Source of the DNA: Hydractinia symbiolongicarpus | Taxonomy: Eukaryota; Cnidaria; Hydrozoa; Anthoathecata; Hydractiniidae | Direction: 5' to 3' | NCBI RefSeq assembly: GCF_029227915.1 | Contig: NC_079881.1 | Location: 3,470,001 to 3,534,000, forward strand | Length of the DNA: 64,000 nucleotides | Part shown: one piece after another, positions 1 through 14,800 of the stretch | Numbering within the stretch: the stretch's first letter is position 1 | How the letters are laid out: each line of letters starts with the position of its first letter | Made by a program: the position numbers and the translations under genes | Notes under the pieces: generated by a model | Told to the model about the DNA's origin: nothing | The model's database searches: none | Seen by the model: only the letters and a program-made list of their open reading frames with translations

Positions 1-1119
1 GAGTTCCAGCATTCATGTCAAATTCAGAAAAATGTTATTTCTTGGAGTCCAATTGTGTCATTTATCACACTTACAAAGTCAAAGTTCAAAATCAGTTCAA
101 TTAAGTCCCACAGTCAATCGTTTCACTGTTAAAAACGAAGCAATCTAGTAATATCTGAAAAATATCGCTAAATACATGTTGGTACGAATATGTGACGCAA
201 CCGTTGTAACTCAAACGCACTGACACTGATAGAAAGTCAATGAAATGTAGTTTTTGAAACTGTCTCTACTTGTTCAGCGCGTCCTAACGGCTACGATTGG
301 TCCCGCAGTAAAAAATGACTTACTTGTCTAAATTTCTAAATAAAGGGCTACCACAGCGCCCAGTGCAATTGCTGAGTTCCAGCATTCATGTCAAATTAAG
401 AAGAATGTTATTTCTTGGAGTCCAATTGTGTCACTTATCACACTTACAAAGTCAAAGTCCAAAATCAGTTCAATTAAGTCCCACAGTCAATCGTTTCACT
501 GTTAAAAGCGAAGCAATCTAGTAATATCAGAAAAATATCGCTAAATACATGTTGGTACGAATATGTGACGCAACCGTTGTAACTCAAACGCACTGACACT
601 GATAGAAAGTCAATGAAATGTAGTTTTTGAAACTCTCTCTAATTCTTCAGCGCGCGATAATGGCTAGGGTTGGTCCCGCAGTAAAAATGACTTATTTATC
701 TAAGCTGTTAAATAAAGGACCACCACAGCGCCCAGTGTAATTCCTGAGTTCCAGCATTCATGTCAAATTCAGAAAAATGTTATTTCTTGGAGTCCAATTG
801 TGTCATTTATCACACTTACAAAGTCAAAGTCCAAAATCAGTTCAATTAAGTCCCACAGTCAATCGTTTCACTGTTAAAAACGAAGCAATCTAGTAATATC
901 TGAAAAATATCGCTAAATACATGTTGGTACGAATATGTGACGCAACCGTTGTAACTCAAACGCACTGACACTGATAGAAAGTCAATGAAATGTAGTTTTT
1001 GAAACTGTCTCTACTTGTTCAGCGCGTCCTAACGGCTACGATTGGTCCCGCAGTAAAAAATGACTTACTTGTCTAAATTTCTAAATAAAGGGCTACCACA
1101 GCGCCCAGTGTAATTCCTG

Positions 1120-3357
1120 AGTTGCAGCATTCATGTCAAATTCAGAAAAATGTTATTTCTTGGAGTCCAATTGTGTCATTTATCCTATTTATAAGGTCAC
1201 AATCCAAAATCAGTATAATTAAGTCCCACAGTCAATCGTTTCACTGTTAAAAGCGAAGCAATCTAGTAATATCAGAAAAATATCGCTAAATACATGTTGG
1301 TACGAATATGTGACGCAACCGTTGTAACTCAAACGCACTGACACTGATAGAAAGTCAATGAAATGTAGTTTTTGAAACTGTCTCTACTTGTTCAGCGCGC
1401 CCTAACGGCTACGATTGGTTCCGCAGTAAAAAATGACTTACTTAACTAAATTTCTAAATAAAGGGCTACCACAGCGCCCAGTGCAATTGCTGAGTTCCAG
1501 CATTCATGTCAAATTAAGAAGAATGTTATTTCTTGGAGTCCAATTGTGTCACTTATCACACTTACAAAGTCAAAGTCCAAAATCAGTTCAATTAAGTCAT
1601 ACAGTCAATCGTTTCACTGTTAAAAGCGAAGCAATCTAGTAATATCAGAAAAATATCGCTAAATACATGTTGGTACGAATATGTGACGCAACCGTTGTAA
1701 CTCAAACGCACTGACACTGATAGAAAGTCAATGAAATGTAGTTTTTGAAACTGTCTCTACTTGTTCAACGCGCCCTAACGGCTACGATTGGTACCGCAGT
1801 GAAAAATGACTTACTTATCTAAATTTCTAAATAAAGGGCTACCACAGCGCCCAGTGTAATTCCTGAGTTTCAGCATTCATGTCAAATTCAGAAAAATGTT
1901 ATTTCTTGGAGTCCAATTGTGTCATTTATCACACTTACAAAGTCAAAGTCCAAAATCAGTTCAATTAAGTCCCACAGTCAATCTTTTCACTGTTAAAAGC
2001 GAAGCAATCTAGTAATATCAGAAAAATATCGCTAAATACATGTTGGTACGAATATGTGACGCAACCGTTGTAACTCAAACGCACTGACACTGATAGAAAG
2101 TCAATGAAATGTAGTTTTTGAAACTGTCTCTACTTGTTCAGCGCGTCCTAACGGCTACGATTGGTCCCGCAGTAAAAAATGACTTACTTGTCTAAATTTC
2201 TAAATAAAGGGCTACCACAGCGCCCAGTGTAATTCCTGAGTTGCAGCATTCATGTCAAATTCAGAAAAATGTTATTTCTTGGAGTCCAATTGTGTCATTT
2301 ATCACACTTACAAAGTCAAAGTCCAAAATCAGTTCAATTAAGTCCCACAGTCAATCGTTTCACTGTTAAAAACGAAGCAATCTAGTAATATCAGAAAAAT
2401 ATCGCTAAATACATGTTGGTACGAATATGTGACGCAACCGTTGTAACTCAAACGCACTGACACTGATAGAAAGTCAATGAAATGTAGTTTTTGAAACTGT
2501 CTCTACTTGTTCAGCGCGCCCTAACGGCTACGATTGGTTCCGCAGTAAAAAATGACTTACTTAACTAAATTTCTAAATAAAGGGCTACCACAGCGCCCAG
2601 TGCAATTGCTGAGTTCCAGCATTCATGTCAAATTAAGAAGAATGTTATTTCTTGGAGTCCAATTGTGTCACTTATCACACTTACAAAGTCAAAGTCCAAA
2701 ATCAGTTCAATTAAGTCATACAGTCAATCGTTTCACTGTTAAAAGCGAAGCAATCTAGTAATATCAGAAAAATATCGCTAAATACATGTTGGTACGAATA
2801 TGTGACGCAACCGTTGTAACTCAAACGCACTGACACTGATAGAAAGTCAATGAAATGTAGTTTTTGAAACTGTCTCTACTTGTTCAACGCGCCCTAACGG
2901 CTACGATTGGTACCGCAGTGAAAAATGACTTACTTATCTAAATTTCTAAATAAAGGGCTACCACAGCGCCCAGTGTAATTCCTGAGTTTCAGCATTCATG
3001 TCAAATTCAGAAAAATGTTATTTCTTGGAGTCCAATTGTGTCATTTATCACACTTACAAAGTCAAAGTCCAAAATCAGTTCAATTAAGTCCCACAGTCAA
3101 TCTTTTCACTGTTAAAAGCGAAGCAATCTAGTAATATCAGAAAAATATCGCTAAATACATGTTGGTACGAATATGTGACGCAACCGTTGTAACTCAAACG
3201 CACTGACACTGATAGAAAGTCAATGAAATGTAGTTTTTGAAACTCTCTCTAAATCTTCAGCGCGCGATAACGGCTAGGGTTGGTCCCGCAGTAAAAATGA
3301 CTTATTTATCTAATCTGTTAAATAAAGGACCACCACAGCGCCCAGTGTAATTCCTGA
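1120..3357. repeat. Trimer higher-order repeat, two copies of ~1,119 bp
   Basis: Two adjacent blocks of three monomers are almost identical, sharing private variants such as cttaactaaatttc (near 1440 and 2559) and ttggtaccgcagtg (near 1788 and 2907). One internal difference is a cassette swap near 1172 versus 2302 (tatttataaggtc versus cacttacaaagtc), which looks like gene conversion between monomers. Flanking monomers with the cgcgcgataa variant recur seven monomers apart (near 640 and 3250), so the trimer duplication sits inside a larger unit. Confidence 0.85.
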
Positions 3358-5899
3358 GTTCCAGCATTCATGTCAAATTCAGAAAAATGTTATTTCTTGG
3401 AGTCCAATTGTGTCATTTATCACACTTACAAAGTCAAAGTCCAAAATCAGTTCAATTAAGTCCCACAGTCAATCGTTTCACTGTTAAAAACGAAGCAATC
3501 TAGTAATATCAGAAAAATATCGCTAAATACATGTTGGTACGAATATGTGACGCAACCGTTGTAACTCAAACGCACTGACACTGATAGAAAGTCAATGAAA
3601 TGTAGTTTTTGAAACTGTCTCTACTTGTTCAGCGCGTCCTAACGGCTACGATTGGTCCCGCAGTAAAAAATGACTTACTTGTCTAAATTTCTAAATAAAG
3701 GGCTACCACAGCGCCCAGTGTAATTCCTGAGTTGCAGCATTCATGTCAAATTCAGAAAAATGTTGTTTCTTGGAGTCCAATTGTGTCATTTATCCTATTT
3801 ATAAGGTCACAATCCAAAATCAGTATAATTAAGTCCCACAGTCAATCGTTTCACTGTTAAAAGCGAAGCAATCTAGTAATATCAGAAAAATATCGCTAAA
3901 TACATGTTGGTACGAATATGTGACGCAACCGTTGTAACTCAAACGCACTGACACTGATAGAAAGTCAATGAAATGTAGTTTTTGAAACTGTCTCTACTTG
4001 TTCAGCGCGCCCTAACGGCTACGATTGGTTCCGCAGTAAAAAATGACTTACTTAACTAAATTTCTAAATAAAGGGCTACCACAGCGCCCAGTGCAAATGC
4101 TGAGTTCCAGCATTCATGTCAAATTAAGAAGATTGTTATTTCTTGGAGTCCAATTGTGTCACTTATCACACTTACAAAGTCAAAGTCCAAAATCAGTTCA
4201 ATAAAGTCCCACAGTCTATCGTTTCACTGTTAAAAGCGATACAACCTAGTAATATGGGAGAAATATCACTATATGTATGTTTGTACGAATATGTGATGCA
4301 ACCATTGTAACTCAAGCGGATTGATACTGTTAGAAAGTCAATAAAATGTAGTTTTTGAAACTCTCTCTAAATCTTCAGCGCGCGATAACGGCTAGGGTTG
4401 GTCCCACAGTAAAAATGACTTATTTATCTAAGCTGTTAAATAAAGGACTACCACTGCGCCCAGTGTAATTCCTGAGTTCCAGCATTCATGTCAAATTCAG
4501 AAAAATGTTATTTCTTGGAGTCTAATTGTGTCATTTATCACACTTACAAAGTCAAAGTCCAAAATCAGTTCAATTAAGTCCCACAGTCAATCTTTTCACT
4601 GTTAAAAGCGAAGCAATCTAGTAATATCAGAAAAATATCGCTAAATACATGTTGGTACGAATATGTGACGCAACCGTTGTAACTCAAACGCACTGACACT
4701 GATAGAAAGTCAATGAAATATAGTTTTTGAAACTGTCTCTAAATCTTCAGCGCGCGATAACGGCTAGGGTTGGTCCCGCAGTAAAAAATGACTTATTTAT
4801 CTAAGCTGTTAAATAAAGGACCACCACAGCGCCCAGTGTAATTCCTGAGTTCCAGCATTCATGTCAAATTCAGAAAAATGTTATTTCTTGGAGTCCAATT
4901 GTGTCATTTATCACACTTACAAAGTCAAAGTCCAAAATCAGTTCAATTAAGTCCCACAGTCAATCGTTTCACTGTTAAAAACGAAGCAATCTAGTAATAT
5001 CTGAAAAATATCGCTAAATACATGTTAGTACGAATATGTGACGCAACCGTTGTAACTCAAACGCAATGACACTGATAGAAAGTCAATGAAATGTAGTTTT
5101 TGAAACTGTCTCTACTTGTTCAGCGCGCCCTAACGGCTACGATTGGTCCCGCAGTAAAAAATAATTTACTTATCTAAATTTCTAAATAAAGGGCTACCAC
5201 AGCGCCCAGTGTAATTCCTGAGTTGCAGCATTCATGTCAAATTCAGAAAAATGTTATTTCTTGGAGTCCAATTGTGTCTTTTATCCTATTTATAAGGTCA
5301 CAATCCAAAATCAGTTTAATGAAGTCCCACAGTCAATCGTTTCACTGTTAAAAGCGAAGCAATCTAGTAATATCAGAAAAATATCGCTAAATACATGTTG
5401 GTACGAATATGTGACGCAACCGTTGTAACTCAAACGCACTGACACTGATAGAAAGTCAATGAAATGTAGTTTTTGAAACTGTCTCTACTTGTTCAGCGCG
5501 CCCTAACGGCTACGATTGGTTCCGCAGTAAAAAATGACTTACTTATCTAAATTTCTAGATAAAAGGGCTACCACAGCGCCCAGTGCAATTGCTGAGTTCC
5601 AGCATTCATGTCAAATTAAGAAGAATGTTATTTCTTGGAGTCCAATTGTGTCACTTATCACACTTACAAAGTCAAAGTCCAAAATCAGTTCAATTAAGTC
5701 CCACAGTCAATCGTTTCACTGTTAAAAACGAAGCAATCTAGTAATATCTGAAAAATATCGCTAAATACATGTTGGTACGAATATGTGACGCAACCATTGT
5801 AACTCAAACGCAATGACACTGATAGAAATTCAATGAAATGTAGTTTTTGAAACTGTCTCTACTTGTTCAGCGCGCCCTAACGGCTACGATTGGTTCCGC

Positions 5900-8800
5900 A
5901 GTAAAAAATGACTTACTTATCTAAATTTCTAAATAAAGGGCTACCACAGCGCCCAGTGCAATTGCTGAGTTCCAGCATTCATGTCAAATTAAGAAGAATG
6001 TTATTTCTTTGAGTCCAATTGTGTCATTTATCCTATTTATAAGGTCACAATCCAAAATCAGTTTAATTAAGTCCCACAGTCAATCGTTTCACTGTTAAAA
6101 GCGATGCAACTTAGTAATATCACAAAATTATGGCTAAATACATGTTGGTACGAATATGTGACTCAGCCGTTGTAACTTAAACGGACTGACACCGTTAGAA
6201 AGACAATGAAATGTAGTTTTTGAAATTGTCTCTATTTCTTCATCGAGCGCTAACGGCTAGGCTTGGTCCCGCAGTAAAAAATCACTTATTTATCTCAATT
6301 TTTAAATAAAGGGCTACCACAGCGCCCAGTGTAATCTCTCAGTTCCGTCAATCATGTCAAATTAAGAAGAATGCTATTTCTTGAAGTCCAATTGTCTCTT
6401 TTACCATATTTATAAGGTCACAGTCCAAAATCTGTTCAATTAAGTCCCACACTCAATCGTTTCACTGTTAAAAACGATGCAACCTAGTAATATAAGAAAA
6501 TTATCGCTAAATACATGTTGGTACGAATATGTGATCCAACCGTTGTAACTCAAACGGACTGACACCGTTACAAAGTCAATGAAATGTAGTTTTTGAAATT
6601 GCCTCTATTTCTTAAGTGCGCGATAACGGCTAGGGTTGGTCCCGAAGTAAAAAATGACTTATTTATCTAAATTTATAAATAAAGGGCTACCATAGCGCCC
6701 AGTGTAATCACTGAGTTCCAGCATTCATATCAAATTAAGAAGAATGTTATTTCTTGGTGTCCAATTGTGTCATTTATCACACTTACAAAGTCAAAGTCCA
6801 AAATCATTTCAATTAAGTCCCACAGTCAATCGTTTCACTGTTAAAAGCGATGCAAACTAGTAATATCAGAAAATTATCGCTAAATACATGTTGGTACGAA
6901 TATATGACCCAACCGTTGTAACTCAAACGGACTGACCCCATTAGAAAGACAATGACATGTAGTTTTTGAAATTGTCTCTATTTGTTTAGCGCGCCCTAAC
7001 GGTTACGTTGGTCCCACAGTACAAAATGACTTATCTATCTAAATTTTTAAATAAAGCGCTACCACAGCGCTCAGTGTAATCGCTGAGTTCCAGCAATCAT
7101 GTCAAATTAAGAGGAATGTTATTTCTTGGATTCCAATTGGCTCACTTATCACATTTATCAGTTCACAGTCCAAAATCAATTCAACTAAGTCCCACAGTCA
7201 ATCGTTTCACTGTTAAAAGCGATACAACCTAGTAATATGGGAGAAATATCACTATATGTATGTTGGTACGAATATGTGACACAACCGTTGTAACTCAAAC
7301 GCACTGACACTGATAGAAAGTCTATGAAATGTAGTTTTTGAAACTGTCTCTACTTGTTCAGCGCGCCCTAACGGTTACGATTGGTCCCGCAGTAAAAAAT
7401 GACTTACTTATCTAAATTTCTAAATAAAGGGCTACCACAGCGCCCAGTGTAATTCCTGAGTTGCAGCATTCATGTCAAATTCAGAAAAATGTTATTTCTT
7501 GGAGTCCAATTGTGTCATTTATCACACTTACAAAGTCAAAGTCCAAAATCAGTTCAATTAAGTCCCACAGTCAATCGTTTCACTGTTAAAAGCGAAGCTA
7601 TCTAGTAATATCAGAAAAATATCGCTAAATACATGTTGGCACGAATATGTGACGCAACCGTTGTAACTCAAACGCAATGACACTGATAGAGAGTCAATGA
7701 AATGTAGTTTTTGAAACTGTCTCTACTTGTTCAGCGCGCCCTAACGGCTACGATTGGTTCCGCAGTAAAAAATGACTTACTTATCTAAATTTCTAAATAA
7801 AGGGCTACCACAGCGCCCAGTGCAATTGCTGAGTTCCAGCATTCATGTCAAATTAAGAAGAATGTTATTTCTTGGAGTCCAATTGTGTCACTTATCACAC
7901 TTACAAAGTCAAAGTCCAAAATCAGTTCAATTAAGTCCCACAGTCAATCGTTTCACTGTTAAAAGCGATGCAACCTAGTAATATCAGAAAATTATCGCTA
8001 AATACATGTTGGTACGAATATGTGACCCAACCGTTGTAACTCAAACATATTGATACTGTTAGAAATTCAATGAAATGTAGTTTTTGAAACTGTCTCTACT
8101 TGTTCAGCGCGCCCTAACGGCTACGATTGGTTCCGCAGTAAAAAATGACTTACTTATCTAAATTTCTAAATAAAGGGCTACCACAGCGCCCAGTGCAATT
8201 GCTGAGTTCCAGCATTCATGTCAAATTAAGAAGAATGTTATTTCTTTGAGTCCAATTGTGTCATTTATCCTATTTATAAGGTCACAATCCAAAATCAGTT
8301 TAATTAAGTCCCACAGTCAATCGTTTCACTGTTAAAAGCGATGCAACTTAGTAATATCACAAAATTATGGCTAAATACATGTTGGTACGAATATGTGACT
8401 CAGCCGTTGTAACTTAAACGGACTGACACCGTTAGAAAGACAATGAAATGTAGTTTTTGAAATTGTCTCTATTTCTTCATCGAGCGCTAACGGCTAGGCT
8501 TGGTCCCGCAGTAAAAAATCACTTATTTATCTCAATTTTTAAATAAAGGGCTACCACAGCGCCCAGTGTAATCTCTCAGTTCCGTCAATCATGTCAAATT
8601 AAGAAGAATGCTATTTCTTGAAGTCCAATTGTCTCTTTTACCATATTTATAAGGTCACAGTCCAAAATCTGTTCAATTAAGTCCCACACTCAATCGTTTC
8701 ACTGTTAAAAACGATGCAACCTAGTAATATAAGAAAATTATCGCTAAATACATGTTGGTACGAATATGTGTTCCAACCGTTGTAACTCAAACGGACTGAC

Positions 8801-11800
8801 ACCGTTAGAAAGTCAATGAAATGTAGTTTTTGAAATTGCCTCTATTTCTTAAGTGCGCGATAACGGCTAGGGTTGGTCCTGAAGTAAAAAATGACTTATT
8901 TATCTAAATTTTTAAATAAAGGGCTACCATAGCGCCCAGTGTAATCACTGAGTTCCAGCATTCATATCAAATTAAGAAGAATGTTATTTCTTGGTGTCCA
9001 ATTGTGTCATTTATCACACTTACAAAGTCAAAGTCCAAAATCATTTCAATTAAGTCCCACAGTCAATCGTTTCACTGTTAAAAGCGATGCAAACTAGTAA
9101 TATCAGAAAATTATCGCTAAATACATGTTGGTACGAATATATGACCCAACCGTTGTAACTCAAACGGACTGACCCCATTAGAAAGACAATGACAGGTAGT
9201 TTTTGAAATTGTCTCTATTTGTTTAGCGCGCCCTATCGGTTACGTTGGTCCCACAGTACAAAATGACTTATCTATCTAAATTTTTAAATAAAGCGCTACC
9301 ACAGCGCTCAGTGTAATCGCTGAGTTCCAGCAATCATGTCAAATTAAGAGGAATGTTATTTCTTGGATTCCAATTGGCTCACTTATCACATTTATCAGTT
9401 CACAGTCCAAAATCAATTCAACTAAGTCCCACAGTCAATCGTTTCACTGTTAAAAGCGATACAACCTAGTAATATGGGAGAAATATCACTATATGTATGT
9501 TGGTACGAATATGTGACACAACCGTTCTAACTCAAACGCACTGACACTGATAGAAAGTCTATGAAATGTAGTTTTTGAAACTGTCTCTACTTGTTCAGCG
9601 CGCCCTAACGGTTACGATTGGTCCCGCAGTAAAAAATGACTTACTTATCTAAATTTCTAAATAAAGGGCTACCACAGCGCCCAGTGTAATTCCTGAGTTG
9701 CAGCATTCATGTCAAATTCAGAAAAATGTTATTTCTTGGAGTCCAATTGTGTCATTTATCACACTTACAAAGTCAAAGTCCAAAATCAGTTCAATTAAGT
9801 CCCACAGTCAATCGTTTCACTGTTAAAAGCGAAGCAATCTAGTAATATCAGAAAAATATCGCTAAATACATGTTGGCACGAATATGTGACGCAACCGTTG
9901 TAACTCAAACGCACTGACACTGATAGAAAGTCAATGAAATGTAGTTTTTGAAACTGTCTCTACTTGTTCAGCGCGCCCTAACGGCTACGATTGGTTCCGC
10001 AGTAAAAAATGACTTACTTATCTAAATTTCTAAATAAAGGGCTACCACAGCGCCCAGTGCAATTGCTGAGTTCCAGCATTCATGTCAAATTAAGAAGAAT
10101 GTTATTTCTTGGAGTCCAATTGTGTCATTTATCACACTTACAAAGTCAAAGTCCAAAATCAGTTCAATTAAGTCCCACAGTCTATCGTTTCACTGTTAAA
10201 AGCGATGCAACCTAGTAATATCAGAAAAATATCGCTAAATACATGTTGGTACGAATATGTGACCCAACCGTTGTAACTCAAACGGATTGATACTGTTAGG
10301 AAGTCAATGAAATGTAGTTTTTGAAACTCTCTCTAAATCTTCAGCGCGCGATAACGGCTAGGGTAGGCCCCACAGTAAAAAATGACTTATTTATCTAAGC
10401 TGTTAAATAAAGGACTACCACAGCGCCCAGTGTAATTCCTGAGTTCCAGCATTCATGTCAAATTAAGAAGAATGTTATTTCTTGGAGTCCAATTGTGTCA
10501 TTTATCACACTTACAAAGTCAAAGTCCAAAATCAGTTCAATTAAGTCCCACAGTCAATCGTTTCACTGTTAAAAACGAAGCAATCTAGTAATATCTGAAA
10601 AATATCGCTAAATACATGTTGGTACGAATATGTGACGCAACCGTTGTAACTCAAACGCAATGACACTGATAGAAAGTCAATGAAATGTAGTTTTTGAAAC
10701 TGTCTCTACTTGTTCAGCGCGCCCTAACGGCTACGATTGGTCCCGCAGTAAAAAATGATTTACTTATCTAAATTTCTAAATAAAGGGCTACCACAGCGCC
10801 CAGTGTAATTCCTGAGTTGCAGCATTCATGTCAAATTCAGAAAAATGTTATTTCTTGGAGTCCAATTGTGTCTTTTATCCTATTTATAAGGTCACAATCC
10901 AAAATCAGTTTAATGAAGTCCCACAGTCAATCGTTTCACTGTTAAAAGCGAAGCAATCTAGTAATATCAGAAAAATATCGCTAAATACATGTTAGTACGA
11001 ATATGTGACGCAAACGTTGTAACTCAAACACACTGACACTGATAGAAAGTCAATGAAATGTAGTTTTTGAAACTGTCTCTACTTGTTCAGCGCGCCCTAA
11101 CGGCTACGATTGGTTCCGCAGTAAAAAATGACTTACTTATCTAAATTTCTAAATAAAGGGCTACCACAGCGCCCAGTGCAATTGCTGAGTTCCAGCATTC
11201 ATGTCAAATTAAGAAGAATGTTATTTCTTGGAGTCCAATTGTGTCACTTATCACACTTACAAAGTCAAAGTCCAAAATCAGTTCAATTAAGTCCCACAGT
11301 CAATCGTTTCACTGTTAAAAGCGATGCAACCTAGTAATATCAGAAAATTATCGCTAAATACATGTTGGTACGAATATGTGACCCAACCGTTGTAACTCAA
11401 ACATATTGATACTGTTAGAAATTCAATGAAATGTAGTTTTTGAAACTGTCTCTACTTGTTCAGCGCGCCCTAACGGCTACGATTGGTTCCGCAGTAAAAA
11501 ATGACTTACTTATCTAAATTTCTAAATAAAGGGCTACCACAGCGCCCAGTGCAATTGCTGAGTTCCAGCATTCATGTCAAATTAAGAAGAATGTTATTTC
11601 TTTGAGTCCAATTGTGTCATTTATCCTATTTATAAGGTCACAATCCAAAATCAGTTTAATTAAGTCCCACAGTCAATCGTTTCACTGTTAAAAGCGATGC
11701 AACTTAGTAATATCACAAAATTATGGCTAAATACATGTTGGTACGAATATGTGACTCAGCCGTTGTAACTTAAACGGACTGACACCGTTAGAAAGACAAT

Positions 11801-14800
11801 GAAATGTAGTTTTTGAAATTGTCTCTATTTCTTCATCGAGCGCTAACGGCTAGGCTTGGTCCCGCAGTAAAAAATCACTTATTTATCTCAATTTTTAAAT
11901 AAAGGGCTACCACAGCGCCCAGTGTAATCTCTCAGTTCCGTCAATCATGTCAAATTAAGAAGAATGCTATTTCTTGAAGTCCAATTGTCTCTTTTACCAT
12001 ATTTATAAGGTCACAGTCCAAAATCTGTTCAATTAAGTCCCACACTCAATCGTTTCACTGTTAAAAACGATGCAACCTAGTAATATAAGAAAATTATCGC
12101 TAAATACATGTTGGTACGAATATGTGTTCCAACCGTTGTAACTCAAACGGACTGACACCGTTAGAAAGTCAATGAAATGTAGTTTTTGAAATTGCCTCTA
12201 TTTCTTAAGTGCGCGATAACGGCTAGGGTTGGTCCTGAAGTAAAAAATGACTTATTTATCTAAATTTTTAAATAAAGGGCTACCATAGCGCCCAGTGTAA
12301 TCACTGAGTTCCAGCATTCATATCAAATTAAGAAGAATGTTATTTCTTGGTGTCCAATTGTGTCATTTATCACACTTACAAAGTCAAAGTCCAAAATCAT
12401 TTCAATTAAGTCCCACAGTCAATCGTTTCACTGTTAAAAGCGATGCAAACTAGTAATATCAGAAAATTATCGCTAAATACATGTTGGTACGAATATATGA
12501 CCCAACCGTTGTAACTCAAACGGACTGACCCCATTAGAAAGACAATGACAGGTAGTTTTTGAAATTGTCTCTATTTGTTTAGCGCGCCCTAACGGTTACG
12601 TTGGTCCCACAGTACAAAATGACTTATCTATCTAAATTTTTAAATAAAGCGCTACCACAGCGCTCAGTGTAATCGCTGAGTTCCAGCAATCATGTCAAAT
12701 TAAGAGGAATGTTATTTCTTGGATTCCAATTGGCTCACTTATCACATTTATCAGTTCACAGTCCAAAATCAATTCAACTAAGTCCCACAGTCAATCGTTT
12801 CACTGTTAAAAGCGATACAACCTAGTAATATGGGAGAAATATCACTATATGTATGTTGGTACGAATATGTGACACAACCGTTCTAACTCAAACGCACTGA
12901 CACTGATAGAAAGTCTATGAAATGTAGTTTTTGAAACTGTCTCTACTTGTTCAGCGCGCCCTAACGGTTACGATTGGTCCCGCAGTAAAAAATGACTTAC
13001 TTATCTAAATTTCTAAATAAAGGGCTACCACAGCGCCCAGTGTAATTCCTGAGTTGCAGCATTCATGTCAAATTCAGAAAAATGTTATTTCTTGGAGTCC
13101 AATTGTGTCATTTATCACACTTACAAAGTCAAAGTCCAAAATCAGTTCAATTAAGTCCCACAGTCAATCGTTTCACTGTTAAAAGCGAAGCAATCTAGTA
13201 ATATCAGAAAAATATCGCTAAATACATGTTGGCACGAATATGTGACGCAACCGTTGTAACTCAAACGCACTGACACTGATAGAAAGTCAATGAAATGTAG
13301 TTTTTGAAACTGTCTCTACTTGTTCAGCGCGCCCTAACGGCTACGATTGGTTCCGCAGTAAAAAATGACTTACTTATCTAAATTTCTAAATAAAGGGCTA
13401 CCACAGCGCCCAGTGCAATTGCTGAGTTCCAGCATTCATGTCAAATTAAGAAGAATGTTATTTCTTGGAGTCCAATTGTGTCATTTATCACACTTACAAA
13501 GTCAAAGTCCAAAATCAGTTCAATTAAGTCCCACAGTCTATCGTTTCACTGTTAAAAGCGATGCAACCTAGTAATATCAGAAAAATATCGCTAAATACAT
13601 GTTGGTACGAATATGTGACCCAACCGTTGTAACTCAAACGGATTGATACTGTTAGGAAGTCAATGAAATGTAGTTTTTGAAACTCTCTCTAAATCTTCAG
13701 CGCGCGATAACGGCTAGGGTAGGCCCCACAGTAAAAAATGACTTATTTATCTAAGCTGTTAAATAAAGGACTACCACAGCGCCCAGTGTAATTCCTGAGT
13801 TCCAGCATTCATGTCAAATTCAGAAAAATGTTATTTCTTGGAGTCCAATTGTGTCATTTATCACACTTACAAAGTCAAAGTCAAAAATCAGTTCAATTAA
13901 GTCCCACAGTTAATCGTTTCACTGTTAAAAGCGAAGCAATCTAGTAATATCAGAAAAATATCGCTAAATACATGTTGGTACGAATATGTGACGCAACCGT
14001 TGTAACTCAAACGCACTGACACTGATAGAAAGTCAATGAAATGTAGTTTTTGAAACTGTCTCTAAATCTTCAGCGCGCGATAACGGCTAGGGTTGGTCCC
14101 GCAGTAAAAAATGACTTATTTATCTAAGCTGTTAAATAAAGGACCACCACAGCGCCCAGTGTAATTCCTGAGTTCCAGCATTCATGTCAAATTAAGAAGA
14201 ATGTTATTTCTTGGAGTCCAATTGTGTCACTTATCACACTTACAAAGTCAAAGTCCAAAATCAGTTCAATTAAGTCCCACAGTCTATCGTTTCACTGTTA
14301 AAAGCGATGCAACCTAGTAATATCAGAAAAATATCGCTAAATACATGTTGGTACGAATATGTGACCCAACCGTTGTAACTCAAACGGATTGATACTGTTA
14401 GGAAGTCAATGAAATGTAGTTTTTGAAACTCTCTCTAAATCTTCAGCGCGCGATAACGGCTAGGGTTGGCCCCACAGTAAAAAATTACTTACTTATCTAA
14501 ATTTCTAAATAAAGGGCTACCACAGCGCCCAGTGTAATTCCTGAGTTCCAGCATTCATGTCAAATTCAGAAAAATGTTATTTCTTGGAGTCCAATTGTGT
14601 CATTTATCACACTTAAAAAGTCAAAGTCCAAAATCAGTTCAATTAAGTCCCACAGTCAATCGTTTCACTGTTAAAAACGAAGCAATCTTGTAATATCTGA
14701 AAAATATCGCTAAATACATGTTGGCACGAATATGTGACACAACCGTTCTAACTCAAACGCACTGACACTGATAGAAAGTCTATGAAATGTAGTTTTTGAA

